Notes: generated by a model not told the origin, from the sequence alone. DNA of 64,000 nucleotides from Nitrospina sp. (GCA_024648695.1 JACAVV010000005.1:310001-374000), one strand, 5' to 3'. Positions 37,288-49,606 are shown, numbered from the stretch's first letter. Numbers and translations: made by a program.

Positions 37288-38430
37288 CTAATCTTCCCTG
37301 AAAGCTGTTATGGTCATGGTTTGATTGTGTAAATTGCAGGGTTCGAGAGGACTGAAATGGGCGATTTCTCCATAGGAATAAAATCCCGCCAAAACGGTTT
37401 TTTCTCCAAAAATATCGCGAATCACTTCAGTTTCTTCCTCAATACGCTGCTTCATAATAATTTTTCTGCCCATACAACTGATAAGGATTGCCAAGTCGGG
37501 CGTTTGTTCCGCCATGTTGTCAAAAGAGGTTTGCGCGGCTTGCAATGCACCGTCTACCAGTTTATTGATATTGGTCTTCATCAAACGGGCGTACCCTCCT
37601 TCAAACATATCACCCGCAAAGGTCATGGAATTTTCCTGTTCATTGATCGATAAAATCGTTCGCACAACAGGGGACTCCGATCCGTCGGTCCGGAAACTCA
37701 GAGGAAATAAAAACAGGTTGGTGGCAAGGTCCCGGGACAGTTCTTCGCCCAAATATTCTTTGTACAGATCCAATGCGGAACGACCATCGAGTTCGTAAAG
37801 GATATTGCCGTCGGCACGAGTGATTTTTCTTTCGGGACCAAATGGAGAGAATCCACCCATAGAACCAAAGCTGATTTTTAAATGAGAGCCATAAAACCCT
37901 ACTACGGAAATAAGCTCTTTTTTCGGAATGTCCCCAGAACAGATCAAGGTTTCTTCAAAACGATCCGCGTCTCCTGCAAGCCCCCCTGTAATTCCGACAT
38001 TTTTATCGAGATGACGCGACAACCCTTCAACCAATCTACTGCCATTGACTTTCAATCCGTCCGACAAAACAAAAACGTGTTGTAACTCATTCGGAATCAA
38101 AGCCTGCGCCAACTCTTTTCCTGCTGTAAAGCTGTCTTTACCTCCGGCTAAATCGACGGAAGCCATTTTAATAAAGGTTTTATCAAAGTAAACAGCGGTG
38201 GCAACGAGGGATTCGTCCAGGACATGGGTGTCGCAAATTTCTCCAGAGGTGGAGCACCCGATTTTATAGGCGGAAGGGTAACGCTTGGACAAAAAATCAA
38301 ACAGATCCTTGTAGCCCATAACAAACCGGTTGGCAAAGATAAAAATTAATTGCGCCTGTTCATTTGGAAAATCGTCAGATAAGGAGGACCAACCGTTTTC
38401 TTTGGACCATATGACTTGTTCTACTTTCAT
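37288..38430 (-). CDS. FIST-domain (FIST_N + FIST_C) sensory protein
   Basis: YPSAYKIGCSTSGEICDTHVLDESLVATAVYF, HVFVLSDGLKVNGSRLVEGL, GITGGLAGDADRFEETLI, TPDLAILISCMGRKIIMKQRIEEE...GFYSYGEIAHFSPLEPCNLHNQTMTITAF. Confidence 0.9.
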   Translation of the reverse strand: MKVEQVIWSKENGWSSLSDDFPNEQAQLIFIFANRFVMGYKDLFDFLSKRYPSAYKIGCSTSGEICDTHVLDESLVATAVYFDKTFIKMASVDLAGGKDSFTAGKELAQALIPNELQHVFVLSDGLKVNGSRLVEGLSRHLDKNVGITGGLAGDADRFEETLICSGDIPKKELISVVGFYGSHLKISFGSMGGFSPFGPERKITRADGNILYELDGRSALDLYKEYLGEELSRDLATNLFLFPLSFRTDGSESPVVRTILSINEQENSMTFAGDMFEGGYARLMKTNINKLVDGALQAAQTSFDNMAEQTPDLAILISCMGRKIIMKQRIEEETEVIRDIFGEKTVLAGFYSYGEIAHFSPLEPCNLHNQTMTITAFRED

Positions 38431-38493
38431 AACTTAAAATCCAACCTTGAATTTAGCCTTTTATTAACCCCGACATGGAAAAGATTCACTCTA

Positions 38494-38630
38494 CTCTCCG
38501 GAGGGAGAGGGTTAAGGTGAGGGCGCCTTTAAAAGGACTTCTAAAACCCCCTTTTCTCCACCGCGAAAGAAGGTTTAGATGAGAGGGAGGATCCTTTTCC
38601 TTATTCAATGCCAAAGGCCTGCCTTTAAGA
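38494..38630. repeat. Copy of the dispersed CCCTCACC/CTCTCCC repeat family, inverted relative to the 62.2-kb copy
   Basis: ctccggagggagagggttaaggtgaggg...tctaaaaccccc...ccgcgaaagaagg...ccaaaggcctgcc; reverse complement resembles 62150-62250. Confidence 0.5.
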
Positions 38631-39149
38631 GTCTAATAGGTTATCTTTTTTGAAGTTAAAATCTTTCCTGCGTAAACACTCTTATCCATAACTCCATGCT
38701 GTTTATTTATGGAATCAGAAAACCTTAACTTTGGTAAAGTAAAATCATTAATCAGCCGACCATGAAACCTGAAAAAGGTAAAATGCAAAACAAAAGGCAA
38801 TCTCATTTGATCCCGGTATATGGGGAATTTTCCTTTTACATTCCAGAAGGACAAACGGAATCAGAGGTATTATTGCCCTATAGGTCTTTCTCTTAATTTT
38901 GAGTTTTTCAGGTTTTGGACGGATGGATCAATAAGAAATAACATCCTCCATTAAACGAGCCACTCACAAACTCTGAAAAAAGGTGGACCTATACTTTTTC
39001 AAGGCGGGTTCACTAGTTGAAAAGTTGTGGTTTCAAACATTTCAACCTAAGAACCCGCCTGAAATCTTAAAAATGTGTTTTTCTTATTATAAATCCAAAT
39101 AAAAAAAAGGCAATCGGCTAAATAAATACCCCTTCGGGTTTTGCCAAAA

Positions 39150-41737
<2,588 letters not shown>

Positions 41738-41802
41738 TTATTATCCAATACCCGTGGGTTTTCAACTTTTGAAAACAAGGTGGATTCAGATTCCTGTTGG
41801 AA

Positions 41803-42579
41803 TCACAAATCAATCAAGCCCTCCAAAGGACTGCTGGCGGTTGCGTATAATTTTTTAGGGATGCGACCCGCTTCGTATCCGAGCCGACCCGATTCCACGG
41901 CCATCTTCATAGCTTGTGCCATTTTAATGGGATCTTTAGCGCAGGCGATAGCGGTGTTCATTAAAATTCCGTCGACACCCATTTCCATTGCACGGCTGGC
42001 GTCGGAAGGCGTTCCTACACCTGCATCGATGATCACAGGCACCGTCACCGCCTCCTGGATGAGCCGAATGTTGTAAGGATTGCGAATGCCCAGTCCGGAC
42101 CCAATAGGCGCGGCCAAAGGCATCACCGCGGCACACCCGACTTGTTCGAGTTTTTTGCAAAGCACCACGTCGTCTGTGCAGTAGGGTAAAACCGTGAATC
42201 CATCCTTCACCAAAATGTCCGAAGCTTCCAGGGTGGCTTCGTTGTCGGGAAACAAAGTTTTCTCGTCGCCGATCACTTCCACCTTGACCAAATCGCCCAG
42301 ACCCGCTTCCCGTGCCAGTTGACAGGTCATCACAGCTTCCTTAACGCTGTAGCATCCTGCTGTATTGGGCAAGAAGGTGTATTTATCCGGATCGATAAAG
42401 TTGAGAATCGATTCCTTGGTTTTATCCAGTTCGATTCTGCGGACCGCCACCGTCACCACTTCGGCTCCGGATACAGCAATGGCTTCTCTGGTTTCTTCAA
42501 ATGATTTGTATTTTCCCGTACCTACGATGAGACGGGACTTAAAAGACCGGTTTCCAACTTTTAAATAACTGCCTTCCAT
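41803..42579 (-). CDS. thiG: Thiazole synthase ThiG
   Basis: [87 protein letters not shown]. Confidence 0.97.
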   Translation of the reverse strand: MEGSYLKVGNRSFKSRLIVGTGKYKSFEETREAIAVSGAEVVTVAVRRIELDKTKESILNFIDPDKYTFLPNTAGCYSVKEAVMTCQLAREAGLGDLVKVEVIGDEKTLFPDNEATLEASDILVKDGFTVLPYCTDDVVLCKKLEQVGCAAVMPLAAPIGSGLGIRNPYNIRLIQEAVTVPVIIDAGVGTPSDASRAMEMGVDGILMNTAIACAKDPIKMAQAMKMAVESGRLGYEAGRIPKKLYATASSPLEGLIDL

Positions 42580-42655
42580 GCTAATATGACACCCTGTAAG
42601 AGGTTGAACGAAATTGATTTTCTATAGTGAACCTGAAAGATTTACCTGAAACGGC

Positions 42656-42862
42656 TTACCCGGAGCCCCCTCCTACGGCGTGAACGATTTCTATCGTATC
42701 GCCATCCTTTATGGATGTGGTTGCGAACTGGGTTCTGGGAACGATCTCAGAGTTCAGGGCAATTGCAATATGCGATTCCGAAATATCCAACTCCTTGAGT
42801 AATTCGATCAGGTTCTGGCTTGTGGCGATTTCTTTTTCTTTGCCATTTATTGTTAATTTCAA
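42656..42862 (-). CDS. thiS: Sulfur carrier protein ThiS (TTG start proposed)
   Basis: KLTINGKEKEIATSQNLIELLKELDI...IEIVHAVGGGSG with terminal GG; AGGAGG at 42867-42872 precedes TTG at 42862, so the ORF-track start at 42982 lies in the leader. Confidence 0.9.
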   Translation of the reverse strand: MKLTINGKEKEIATSQNLIELLKELDISESHIAIALNSEIVPRTQFATTSIKDGDTIEIVHAVGGGSG

Positions 42863-42958
42863 AAAACCTCCTGCTCCTGGTTGCTGAATATTGGGTCCCG
42901 TAAAAAAGTTACGGGGGCACCAAAAACAAACACGATTAACGGCGGCAAGCTCGCCTGT

Positions 42959-43003
42959 TAAAAAAAGCAAAAAAAAAGCCACATTCCATTAGGAGATGCG
43001 GCA
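42959..43003 (-). terminator. Intrinsic terminator in the thi leader (riboswitch expression platform)
   Basis: On the minus strand GCCGCATCTCCTAATGGAATGTGGC hairpin followed by TTTTTTTTTGCTTTTTT, directly between aptamer and thiS. Confidence 0.75.
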
Positions 43004-43010
43004 ATAGAGT

Positions 43011-43098
43011 CATCGCTCGCTTCCCTGCGCTGGTATTAGCCAGATCAGGTTCAAAGGGTTGTCCAATGGACTCTCAGTTTGGTAACACCCCCAGCGGA
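43011..43098 (-). promoter_or_regulatory. TPP (THI-box) riboswitch aptamer
   Basis: Minus strand: CCGCTGGGGGTGTTACCAAACTGAGAGTCC...ACCCTTTGAACCTGATCTGGCTAATACCAGCGCAGGGAAGCG, containing the conserved CTGAGA and CCTGATCTGG...GCAGGGAAG cores. Confidence 0.95.
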
Positions 43099-43169
43099 AT
43101 AAGTTTTAGGTTACATCAAATTTAAAACCAGTCAAGTAGAAGTTCAACTTTAATAAAAGGAACCATCGA

Positions 43170-44360
43170 ATGAAGCAATCGATTCCTTGGAAAAGCCGAT
43201 TAGGCCTTGTATTAATGGTGGTATTGGCCGCATGCGCCACCACCGAAAGCCCCTATTTTGAAACACCCCCCGGTCAGATTTTACAGGCCGAAAGTAAATT
43301 ATTTAAGGATGCTGTGGAACAGCAAAACAGTGGCCAGACCCAATCGGCGATTGGGTTGTGGAAGCAGTTTCTGGCAAAACATCCGAATTCATTTGAGGCG
43401 CATAACAACCTCGGCATGTCCTACTACCATGACGACCAGCTGAATGCGTCCATTGAAGAGTTTGAAAAGGCTCTGGAACTGGAACCCAGCGATTTAAAGG
43501 TTAGAGGAAACCTGACCCGTGCCTTAAAATTCCAGACTACTCTGTTGAAAGAAAACAAGGAGTATGAAAGGGCCATTGCCAATCTCCAGATGATTGCAGA
43601 ATTATCCGCCACCCCGCAAGAGGAGTTTCGTGTTAAAAACGAAATTGATGAATTGCAGGGCAAGATTTTTAAACAAACCGAGCGGATCAATACAATCAAC
43701 GCTTATAAATCTTTCATTAAAGAGTATCCCAATAGCAAGTATCGGGACAGGGCCATGAAGAAAATCGAGGAATTGAGCCGGTCACCCATCATTCATTCGC
43801 CACGACCGCAGAAAATGTTTCCTTATAAAGGCACCACCATCCGTCCTTCACCTTCCACAATGCGGCCTTCTCCCTCATCCAGCACCATGATGGAAGAGGA
43901 AAACATAGCCACATTAAAGATTCCCCGGATTGACGAAGAAGATATGGTTTCAGCCAACCAGAGCCTGAAAAATAAAGAGGAAGTGAAACCAGCGGATAGA
44001 GAACCTGCTATGGAAAAAAAAGGCATGAGCCAACCTCCCCCCTCGGATTCAATGGGGGAGTTGATGTCTTCAGGCGACATGGAGGAATCCAGTCCGCCCG
44101 CGGCCTCGCCATCGACTCCCCAAAAAGTGACTGCCACCAAAAAAAAGCCCGCAGTGAAAAAGTGGGTTGTGGTATCCACCCGCAAATCCCGTCTCAGAGT
44201 CCGCCAAAATCCTTCCCTCAATGCAAAAGTTTTGTTCCATCTTAACAAAGGCGCTGTCCTTCCCCTCCTGGAAAGCAAACCCCATTGGTTTAAAGTCTCC
44301 TACGCCAAAGGAAAATCCGGATGGATCAGCCGAAAATGGTCCAAACTGAGCAGTAAATAA
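43170..44360 (+). CDS. TPR-repeat lipoprotein with C-terminal SH3-like domain
   Basis: Lipobox-like VVLAACATT; TPR segment HNNLGMSYYHDDQLNASIEEFEKALELEPSDLKVRGNL; SH3-like SRLRVRQNPSLNAKVLFHLNKGAVLPLLESKPHWFKVSYAKGKSGWISRKW. Confidence 0.8.
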   Translation: MKQSIPWKSRLGLVLMVVLAACATTESPYFETPPGQILQAESKLFKDAVEQQNSGQTQSAIGLWKQFLAKHPNSFEAHNNLGMSYYHDDQLNASIEEFEKALELEPSDLKVRGNLTRALKFQTTLLKENKEYERAIANLQMIAELSATPQEEFRVKNEIDELQGKIFKQTERINTINAYKSFIKEYPNSKYRDRAMKKIEELSRSPIIHSPRPQKMFPYKGTTIRPSPSTMRPSPSSSTMMEEENIATLKIPRIDEEDMVSANQSLKNKEEVKPADREPAMEKKGMSQPPPSDSMGELMSSGDMEESSPPAASPSTPQKVTATKKKPAVKKWVVVSTRKSRLRVRQNPSLNAKVLFHLNKGAVLPLLESKPHWFKVSYAKGKSGWISRKWSKLSSK

Positions 44361-44643
44361 GTATCCCGGCACACTCACCCCAAATTTTGAGATTGACCTG
44401 AATTTGCCAATCATTTTATAATTCATTGCCTGAATCTCTTATCTGCAATTTCCTGATTGATTTGTCGTAGGCCAGCAGAAATAGAACATGCGGACCCTCG
44501 GCCGGCAGAAACATGTGGCGAGAATGGTTTGGGAACGAACGCAAATTAAGTGATGCTCAATGAGTTCATACGCGTGGCCAATTTTATCTGCCGCAGACCC
44601 CTCAATATCCCCATTAACTTTTTATTTTCCTAAGGAAACCCGA

Positions 44644-45612
44644 ATGATGATTACCGCCATCGAAAACCTGGATCACGTGATAGAACACGAATGGAACTAT
44701 CTTGATTCGCAAAAGAATGAATGGAGCCTGTTGACGGGCGATCAGGATATGGAAGTTTTGGAGCATGTACTCCGTTGCATTCTTCACATGGGGATTACCG
44801 ACAAAATGCCGCAGGAATTCCAGGAATGCCTGAAGGTTCAAAATCCTGATGGCGGATGGTCAAAAATATCGAACACCAATCAGACATCAATCTGGATCAC
44901 CACCTTCGTGGGTCTGAAATTGAGCCGTGGAAACCTTATTATTAAAGACCCTGCTATTTCAGCCGCTGTGGACAAAACGCTGGAGTATATTCTCAATTCG
45001 CAGGAGGAAGACGGGCATTGGACCGATCCGGAATGGTCGCATCTCGACACCACCTGTTCGGTGACATGTTTTCTCACGATCTACCAGGTAACACGAGACA
45101 AACAGGATGATGAGCGCATCAATAAAGCCCGTCGACGTGGCTTCGATTATATTATGTCCTGGCACCGCGAGTCCGGCTTGTGGAAAGACAACGGGTTCCA
45201 TCCCTCGGGTATCGAAACCACTGCGCACTTGATGCAATACACTCTGGTACCGGCCTACTTTATGGATAAAATCGAATTTGCCGAAAAAGCCTGTTTGGAT
45301 GCGGCCGAAAGTCTGGTCGACGAGCAAGCGGAAAACGGGTCCTGGGATAATGAAAACATGGACCACACAATGGACGCGTGCAGAAACCTGATGCTGGTCT
45401 CGGATATTTTCAATCAGAAAGAAAAATACATGCCGGTGATAGAGAAGGGCGTGCAATGGCTCACCAAAAACAAAAATGAGAGCGGGTGGGGAGATTTTAT
45501 CGACGAGCCCAGCAATGTCGAACGCACCGCCGACGGACTGGACACATTGTTGAAATTCCGCCGGTATTGTTCCAACCAACCGATGTCCGATTTCTGGGCT
45601 TATACGAAATGA
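44644..45612 (+). CDS. Prenyltransferase/terpenoid-cyclase-like (alpha/alpha toroid) protein
   Basis: Repeated QxxDGxW/ENGSW motifs: QNPDGGWSKISNT, QEEDGHWTDPEWSHLDTTCSVTCFL, ENGSWDNENMDHTMDACRNL; in-frame ATG at 44644 preceded by TAAGGA. Confidence 0.65.
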   Translation: MMITAIENLDHVIEHEWNYLDSQKNEWSLLTGDQDMEVLEHVLRCILHMGITDKMPQEFQECLKVQNPDGGWSKISNTNQTSIWITTFVGLKLSRGNLIIKDPAISAAVDKTLEYILNSQEEDGHWTDPEWSHLDTTCSVTCFLTIYQVTRDKQDDERINKARRRGFDYIMSWHRESGLWKDNGFHPSGIETTAHLMQYTLVPAYFMDKIEFAEKACLDAAESLVDEQAENGSWDNENMDHTMDACRNLMLVSDIFNQKEKYMPVIEKGVQWLTKNKNESGWGDFIDEPSNVERTADGLDTLLKFRRYCSNQPMSDFWAYTK

Positions 45613-45673
45613 CCCAATACACTATGAACAGCTGTTCGCCCCTTTTTAATGAGGTTTTTACCATTCAGGATTT

Positions 45674-46420
45674 ATGCAGGCAATAATACTGCTCGCCGGC
45701 TATGGTTCCCGGCTCGACCGCGACGACTTGCCGCATAAAGCCCTGCTCCCTTTCGGCGAAGAAACATTGCTTTCGCGTCACCTCACCTGCATGCAGGAAA
45801 TGGGGATCAAAAAGACCCACCTTGTGGTCGGCCACAATAAAGAACATGTCAAAAATTATGTGGAAGGCTTGAACCCGGATCAACCTGTCGCGTTCATCGA
45901 CAACGATCTTTATCTCACCACCGGCAATACCCTGTCGCTGGTCATGGGACTGGAAAAAATTCAGGACGACGTGTTGATCATGGATGGCGATGTATTGTAT
46001 CCCAAATCCGTTCTGGCCGAATTCGTCCGAAAAGGAAAGCCGTCTTCGTTTGCGGTGGTGGGTGCGGATATCAATGATGAAGAATGCTCGAAAATGCTGT
46101 TGAATCCAGACGGCACCATTGGAAGTTTTGTCACCAAGCGCCTGATGACGGAAGAGGAACTGGAGCGATACCAGTTTGCAGGCGAGGCGATTGGTTTCAT
46201 CAAGCTCACACAGGATCACGTGCGGAAGTTTGAGGAGTTGTACTACCGCAACGAGCCGGAATACAGCAAGACCCTCTGGGAAATCCCCTTCACCGAGTTC
46301 GTGCAATCCTTCGCACTCCACCCCTGGACCATAAGCACGCCCCATTGCTTCGAAATCGACACCCCGGAAGATTACCAGGATGCTCTGTCACATTTTGAGA
46401 GGAATAAAGCTCTGTATTGA
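45674..46420 (+). CDS. Sugar/alcohol-phosphate nucleotidyltransferase (NTP_transferase family)
   Basis: QAIILLAGYGSRLDRDDLPHKALLPFGEETLLSRHL, DDVLIMDGDVLYP, HCFEIDTPEDYQDA. Confidence 0.85.
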   Translation: MQAIILLAGYGSRLDRDDLPHKALLPFGEETLLSRHLTCMQEMGIKKTHLVVGHNKEHVKNYVEGLNPDQPVAFIDNDLYLTTGNTLSLVMGLEKIQDDVLIMDGDVLYPKSVLAEFVRKGKPSSFAVVGADINDEECSKMLLNPDGTIGSFVTKRLMTEEELERYQFAGEAIGFIKLTQDHVRKFEELYYRNEPEYSKTLWEIPFTEFVQSFALHPWTISTPHCFEIDTPEDYQDALSHFERNKALY

Positions 46421-46497
46421 AAAACCAGCGGAAAAATCCCTTGCCCGTCGGTAGAAAGGCCGTAGGTAAAAATAACCTTGAACAATCGCTCCTGGAG

Positions 46498-47568
46498 TTA
46501 TTTTCCTGCCTTCAATGACCGCATATCGATGACAAAGCGATATTTCACATCCCCTTTCAGCATCCTCTCGTACGCTTCGTTGATTTTCTGTATGGGTATC
46601 AATTCAATATCCGATACTATTCCCCGCTCGGAGCAAAAATCAAGCATCTCCTGTGTCTCCGCAATTCCGCCAATGGCAGAGCCTGCCAGAGAGCCTCTTC
46701 TTAATATCAAATTGAAAACCGTTGGCGAGGGATGCGGATGTTCTGGAGCGCCGACCAGCACAAGAGTTCCATCCCGGTTTAAAAGGGAAATATAAGGATC
46801 GAGATTGTGGGAGTTGGCTACCGTGCTGATAATCAAGTCGAAGCTCCGTGAGTGGGTTTGCATCTCGTCCTCGTTTCCGGAGACCACAACCGCATCGGCT
46901 CCAAGACGCATTCCATCCTCCTTTTTGGAGTCGGACCTTGTGAATAGCACGGTTTCTGCCCCCAAAGCATGAGATAATTTGACTCCCATATGTCCCAGGC
47001 CGCCTAAACCCACAATGCCGACTTTCTTTCCGGGACCCGCCTGCCAATGCCGAAGGGGAGAATACAGTGTGATACCCGCGCATAACAGGGGCGCGGCTGA
47101 AGCAAGATCGAGATCTTTGGGAACGCGCAAGACAAAACGCTCATTCACCACAATTTTTTCCGAATACCCCCCATAGGTAACGGGAGCCGTGTTGTGGGGA
47201 TCTGGAGAATTGTAAGTGAAAACCGTGGTTCCGGCATCGCAATACTGTTCCAGACTCTCCTGGCAACTGGCGCACTCCCCGCACGAATCGACCATACAAC
47301 CCACCGCAACGAGATCCCCTTCTCTGAAAGAACTCACCTGATTACCTACTTTACCGACTTGTCCTGCAATTTCATGCCCCGGCACACAGGGATAAACCGT
47401 AGGCCAAACCTCCCACTCGTTTCTTGCCGTATGCAAATCTGAATGGCAAACCCCACAGAATTGAATTTCTATTTCGATATCATGGGGACCGACTTCGCGG
47501 CGTTGGATATGAGTTTCAATCAGGCCTTCTTTTGCAGAAGGCGCGGCAAAGGCTCGAGCGGATGTCAT
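46498..47568 (-). CDS. Zinc-dependent NAD(P) alcohol dehydrogenase (YahK/CAD-like)
   Basis: CGVCHSDLHTARNEW, PCVPGHEIAGQVGKVG, GCMVDSCGECASCQESLEQYC, GIVGLGGLGHMGVKLSHALG. Confidence 0.95.
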   Translation of the reverse strand: MTSARAFAAPSAKEGLIETHIQRREVGPHDIEIEIQFCGVCHSDLHTARNEWEVWPTVYPCVPGHEIAGQVGKVGNQVSSFREGDLVAVGCMVDSCGECASCQESLEQYCDAGTTVFTYNSPDPHNTAPVTYGGYSEKIVVNERFVLRVPKDLDLASAAPLLCAGITLYSPLRHWQAGPGKKVGIVGLGGLGHMGVKLSHALGAETVLFTRSDSKKEDGMRLGADAVVVSGNEDEMQTHSRSFDLIISTVANSHNLDPYISLLNRDGTLVLVGAPEHPHPSPTVFNLILRRGSLAGSAIGGIAETQEMLDFCSERGIVSDIELIPIQKINEAYERMLKGDVKYRFVIDMRSLKAGK

Positions 47569-47754
47569 TACAAGTCTCCAGAAAATGGGAAGGCAATCGG
47601 CCTCAATACACCGTAGGTTCCTGAGGCATGAATGTTTATCAACCTTACATCAGTTATTATACAAAAAGAACCTCTTGTTCTCATGGGCTCCATTAAAATG
47701 TTAAGGGGAAAATGCTTCAAGTGTTTTAAGGTGAGAATATCCGGTTACCGGGCG

Positions 47755-47782
47755 AAAAAAAACGGGACCCCTCAGGGTCCCG
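47755..47782 (-). terminator. Rho-independent terminator
   Basis: Perfect 8-bp stem CGGGACCC-CTCA-GGGTCCCG; poly-A on + strand gives a T-tract on the minus strand, downstream of 47865..48074. Confidence 0.8.
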
Positions 47783-47864
47783 TGGTCACACGCTCAATCC
47801 GACTGCGGTGTAGGAGATCGAATCGTGATCTTGAGTTTTGGTTAATCTTTACATTAGGACGCTT

Positions 47865-48074
47865 TTAACCCCAATCGTTGTAGGATTCCAGTCGTTCGTC
47901 GTCGAGCAAATCCTTTCGGGAAGACTTGCGGCCTTTCTTTTTAAATAGACCGGTCGTGGCCTGGCCTTTCAACTGGTTTTGAAAATCGTCCCAGTATTTC
48001 TTACTGAGTTGTTTGCCGGAGAGCACCTTTTTCATCTGGCCTTTAGGATCAAACACTCGAACTTCATAGAACAT
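47865..48074 (-). CDS. Small basic conserved-type hypothetical protein
   Basis: 69-aa ORF with RBS-like ggaggta upstream of ATG and a terminator downstream; no recognised family. Confidence 0.6.
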   Translation of the reverse strand: MFYEVRVFDPKGQMKKVLSGKQLSKKYWDDFQNQLKGQATTGLFKKKGRKSSRKDLLDDERLESYNDWG

Positions 48075-48310
48075 GTAATACCTCCGTTGTCGACTCTAAG
48101 AAAGTTTTTTGCAGGGAATGAAAGCTTACGCTATGATAGAGGAGCCTAACGCCTTCAAACATGCTGGGTGCAATTTTCCCTCACTCTTCAGAAACCCGAG
48201 TTTCGGAGGATGATTCGAGGGACATTCTCCTGTTGTTTTACTAGTATGATGTATGTTGGGGTGCAAAGTTTCTTAAAATGCTTTAATGAAAGCCTAAAAC
48301 GACGTAACTT

Positions 48311-49147
48311 ATGAAAATACAAAAACTTTTGATTTTAATTTTAATGTTTCCCTCACTTATTTCTTGCGAAAAAGAGCTAAAAGAACACCCGCTTCCGCCT
48401 CAAATGAAGCGCCAGATCGAAATGAAAAACGATCCCAAAGTGCAGGCACAGGTGATTTCGGGAACCCTTAAACTGGATGCCAGCCTCAAAGATAAAACGC
48501 CCAAAGGGGCAACTTTATTCATTTACGCAAGACCCAAAGGTGTTTCAGGCGGCCCGCCACTTGCGGTCAAGAAAACGCGCCGCTATGACTTGCCTTACGA
48601 CTTCGAAATCGGGCCAATGGATGTGATGATCCCGGACACTCCCTTCGAAGGGGAGATCACATTAAGCGCTCGTCTGGACAAAGATGGAATGGCCGGAGGC
48701 GGTCCCGGTGATCTGGAAGGCCAACTGGACACCAAAGCCGGCGAGAAAAACGTGGAGTTGATATTAAATAATCAGGTGCCCATGCCAGCAATCGATGCAT
48801 CCAAATCCATTTCCGGCACCATCGAAATCGATCCCGCCCTTGCAGAGTACGTATCAAAAGAATCAGTACTGTTCCTGTTCACCCGTCCCGAAGGCGTTGA
48901 AAGCGGACCCCCTTTGGCGGTCACTCTGGCCAAGGAAGTGAAATTTCCTTATCCCTTCGAATTAGGGCAAGCGCAAGTGATGATTCCCGGCAACGTCTTT
49001 GAAGGACCAATGAGCATCCACGCCCGCCTGGACCACGACGGCAATGCTAAAGCCAATAAAGGTGACCTCCGCGGCTCTATCAAAGCCAACGCTGGAGACC
49101 AGGGAGTGAAGATTATATTGGATGGACTGGTGGAAGGCGAAGGTTAA
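48311..49147 (+). CDS. Lipoprotein with two tandem CcmI/CycH C-terminal-like domains
   Basis: Lipobox PSLISCEK; duplicated ISGTxxxDxxLxxxxxKxxxLFxxxRPxGVxxGPPLAVxxxxxxxxPYxFExGxxxVMIPxxxFEGxxxxxARLDxDGxAxxxxGDLxG. Confidence 0.7.
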   Translation: MKIQKLLILILMFPSLISCEKELKEHPLPPQMKRQIEMKNDPKVQAQVISGTLKLDASLKDKTPKGATLFIYARPKGVSGGPPLAVKKTRRYDLPYDFEIGPMDVMIPDTPFEGEITLSARLDKDGMAGGGPGDLEGQLDTKAGEKNVELILNNQVPMPAIDASKSISGTIEIDPALAEYVSKESVLFLFTRPEGVESGPPLAVTLAKEVKFPYPFELGQAQVMIPGNVFEGPMSIHARLDHDGNAKANKGDLRGSIKANAGDQGVKIILDGLVEGEG

Positions 49148-49223
49148 AGCTCTTCTTTATATCCGGATTCTTCACTAATATGCCAGCTTGGAAAGTTTGA
49201 GGAAGACTGTCCTTTCAGCACTT

Positions 49224-49574
49224 CTAATCCAGATCCATAAACTGGTTTCGAATATGGGACACGACGCTTTGGATTTCTTTTTCTGACAGGCGGCTTTTCC
49301 AGGGCATCATGGCAGTGCCTTTTCTACCTTCTGTCACGGACTCGACCATGCGCTCGCGGGTGAGTTCTTTTTTCGAAGCCGAGGATGTAAAGTTTTTGGG
49401 CGGGGGGTTTAATGCATTGGCGACAAAGGTTTTGCCGTCACCTTTATCGCCATGACACACTTTGCAATGTTTTTTGTAGACCGCTGATCCGAGTTTCAAG
49501 TCAGGGTCCGCGGTAACATTCAAAAATGAGGACAGGGTTATCGCAACCAAAAAGCTGATCGGGCTGATATTCAT
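49224..49574 (-). CDS. Periplasmic monoheme cytochrome c
   Basis: Signal peptide; YKKHCKVCHGDKGDGKTFVANALNPPPKNFT, distal Met in TAMMPWKSRLSEKEIQSVVSHIR. Confidence 0.88.
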   Translation of the reverse strand: MNISPISFLVAITLSSFLNVTADPDLKLGSAVYKKHCKVCHGDKGDGKTFVANALNPPPKNFTSSASKKELTRERMVESVTEGRKGTAMMPWKSRLSEKEIQSVVSHIRNQFMDLD

Positions 49575-49606
49575 GGAAACTTTTTAAAGGAAGGGAAAGG
49601 TTTGAT

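Noticed and set aside
42863-42982. N-terminal extension of ThiS (MAFFLLFLTGELAAVNRV...)
   Set aside because: It is translation of the riboswitch leader and terminator region; ThiS begins at the RBS-preceded TTG.
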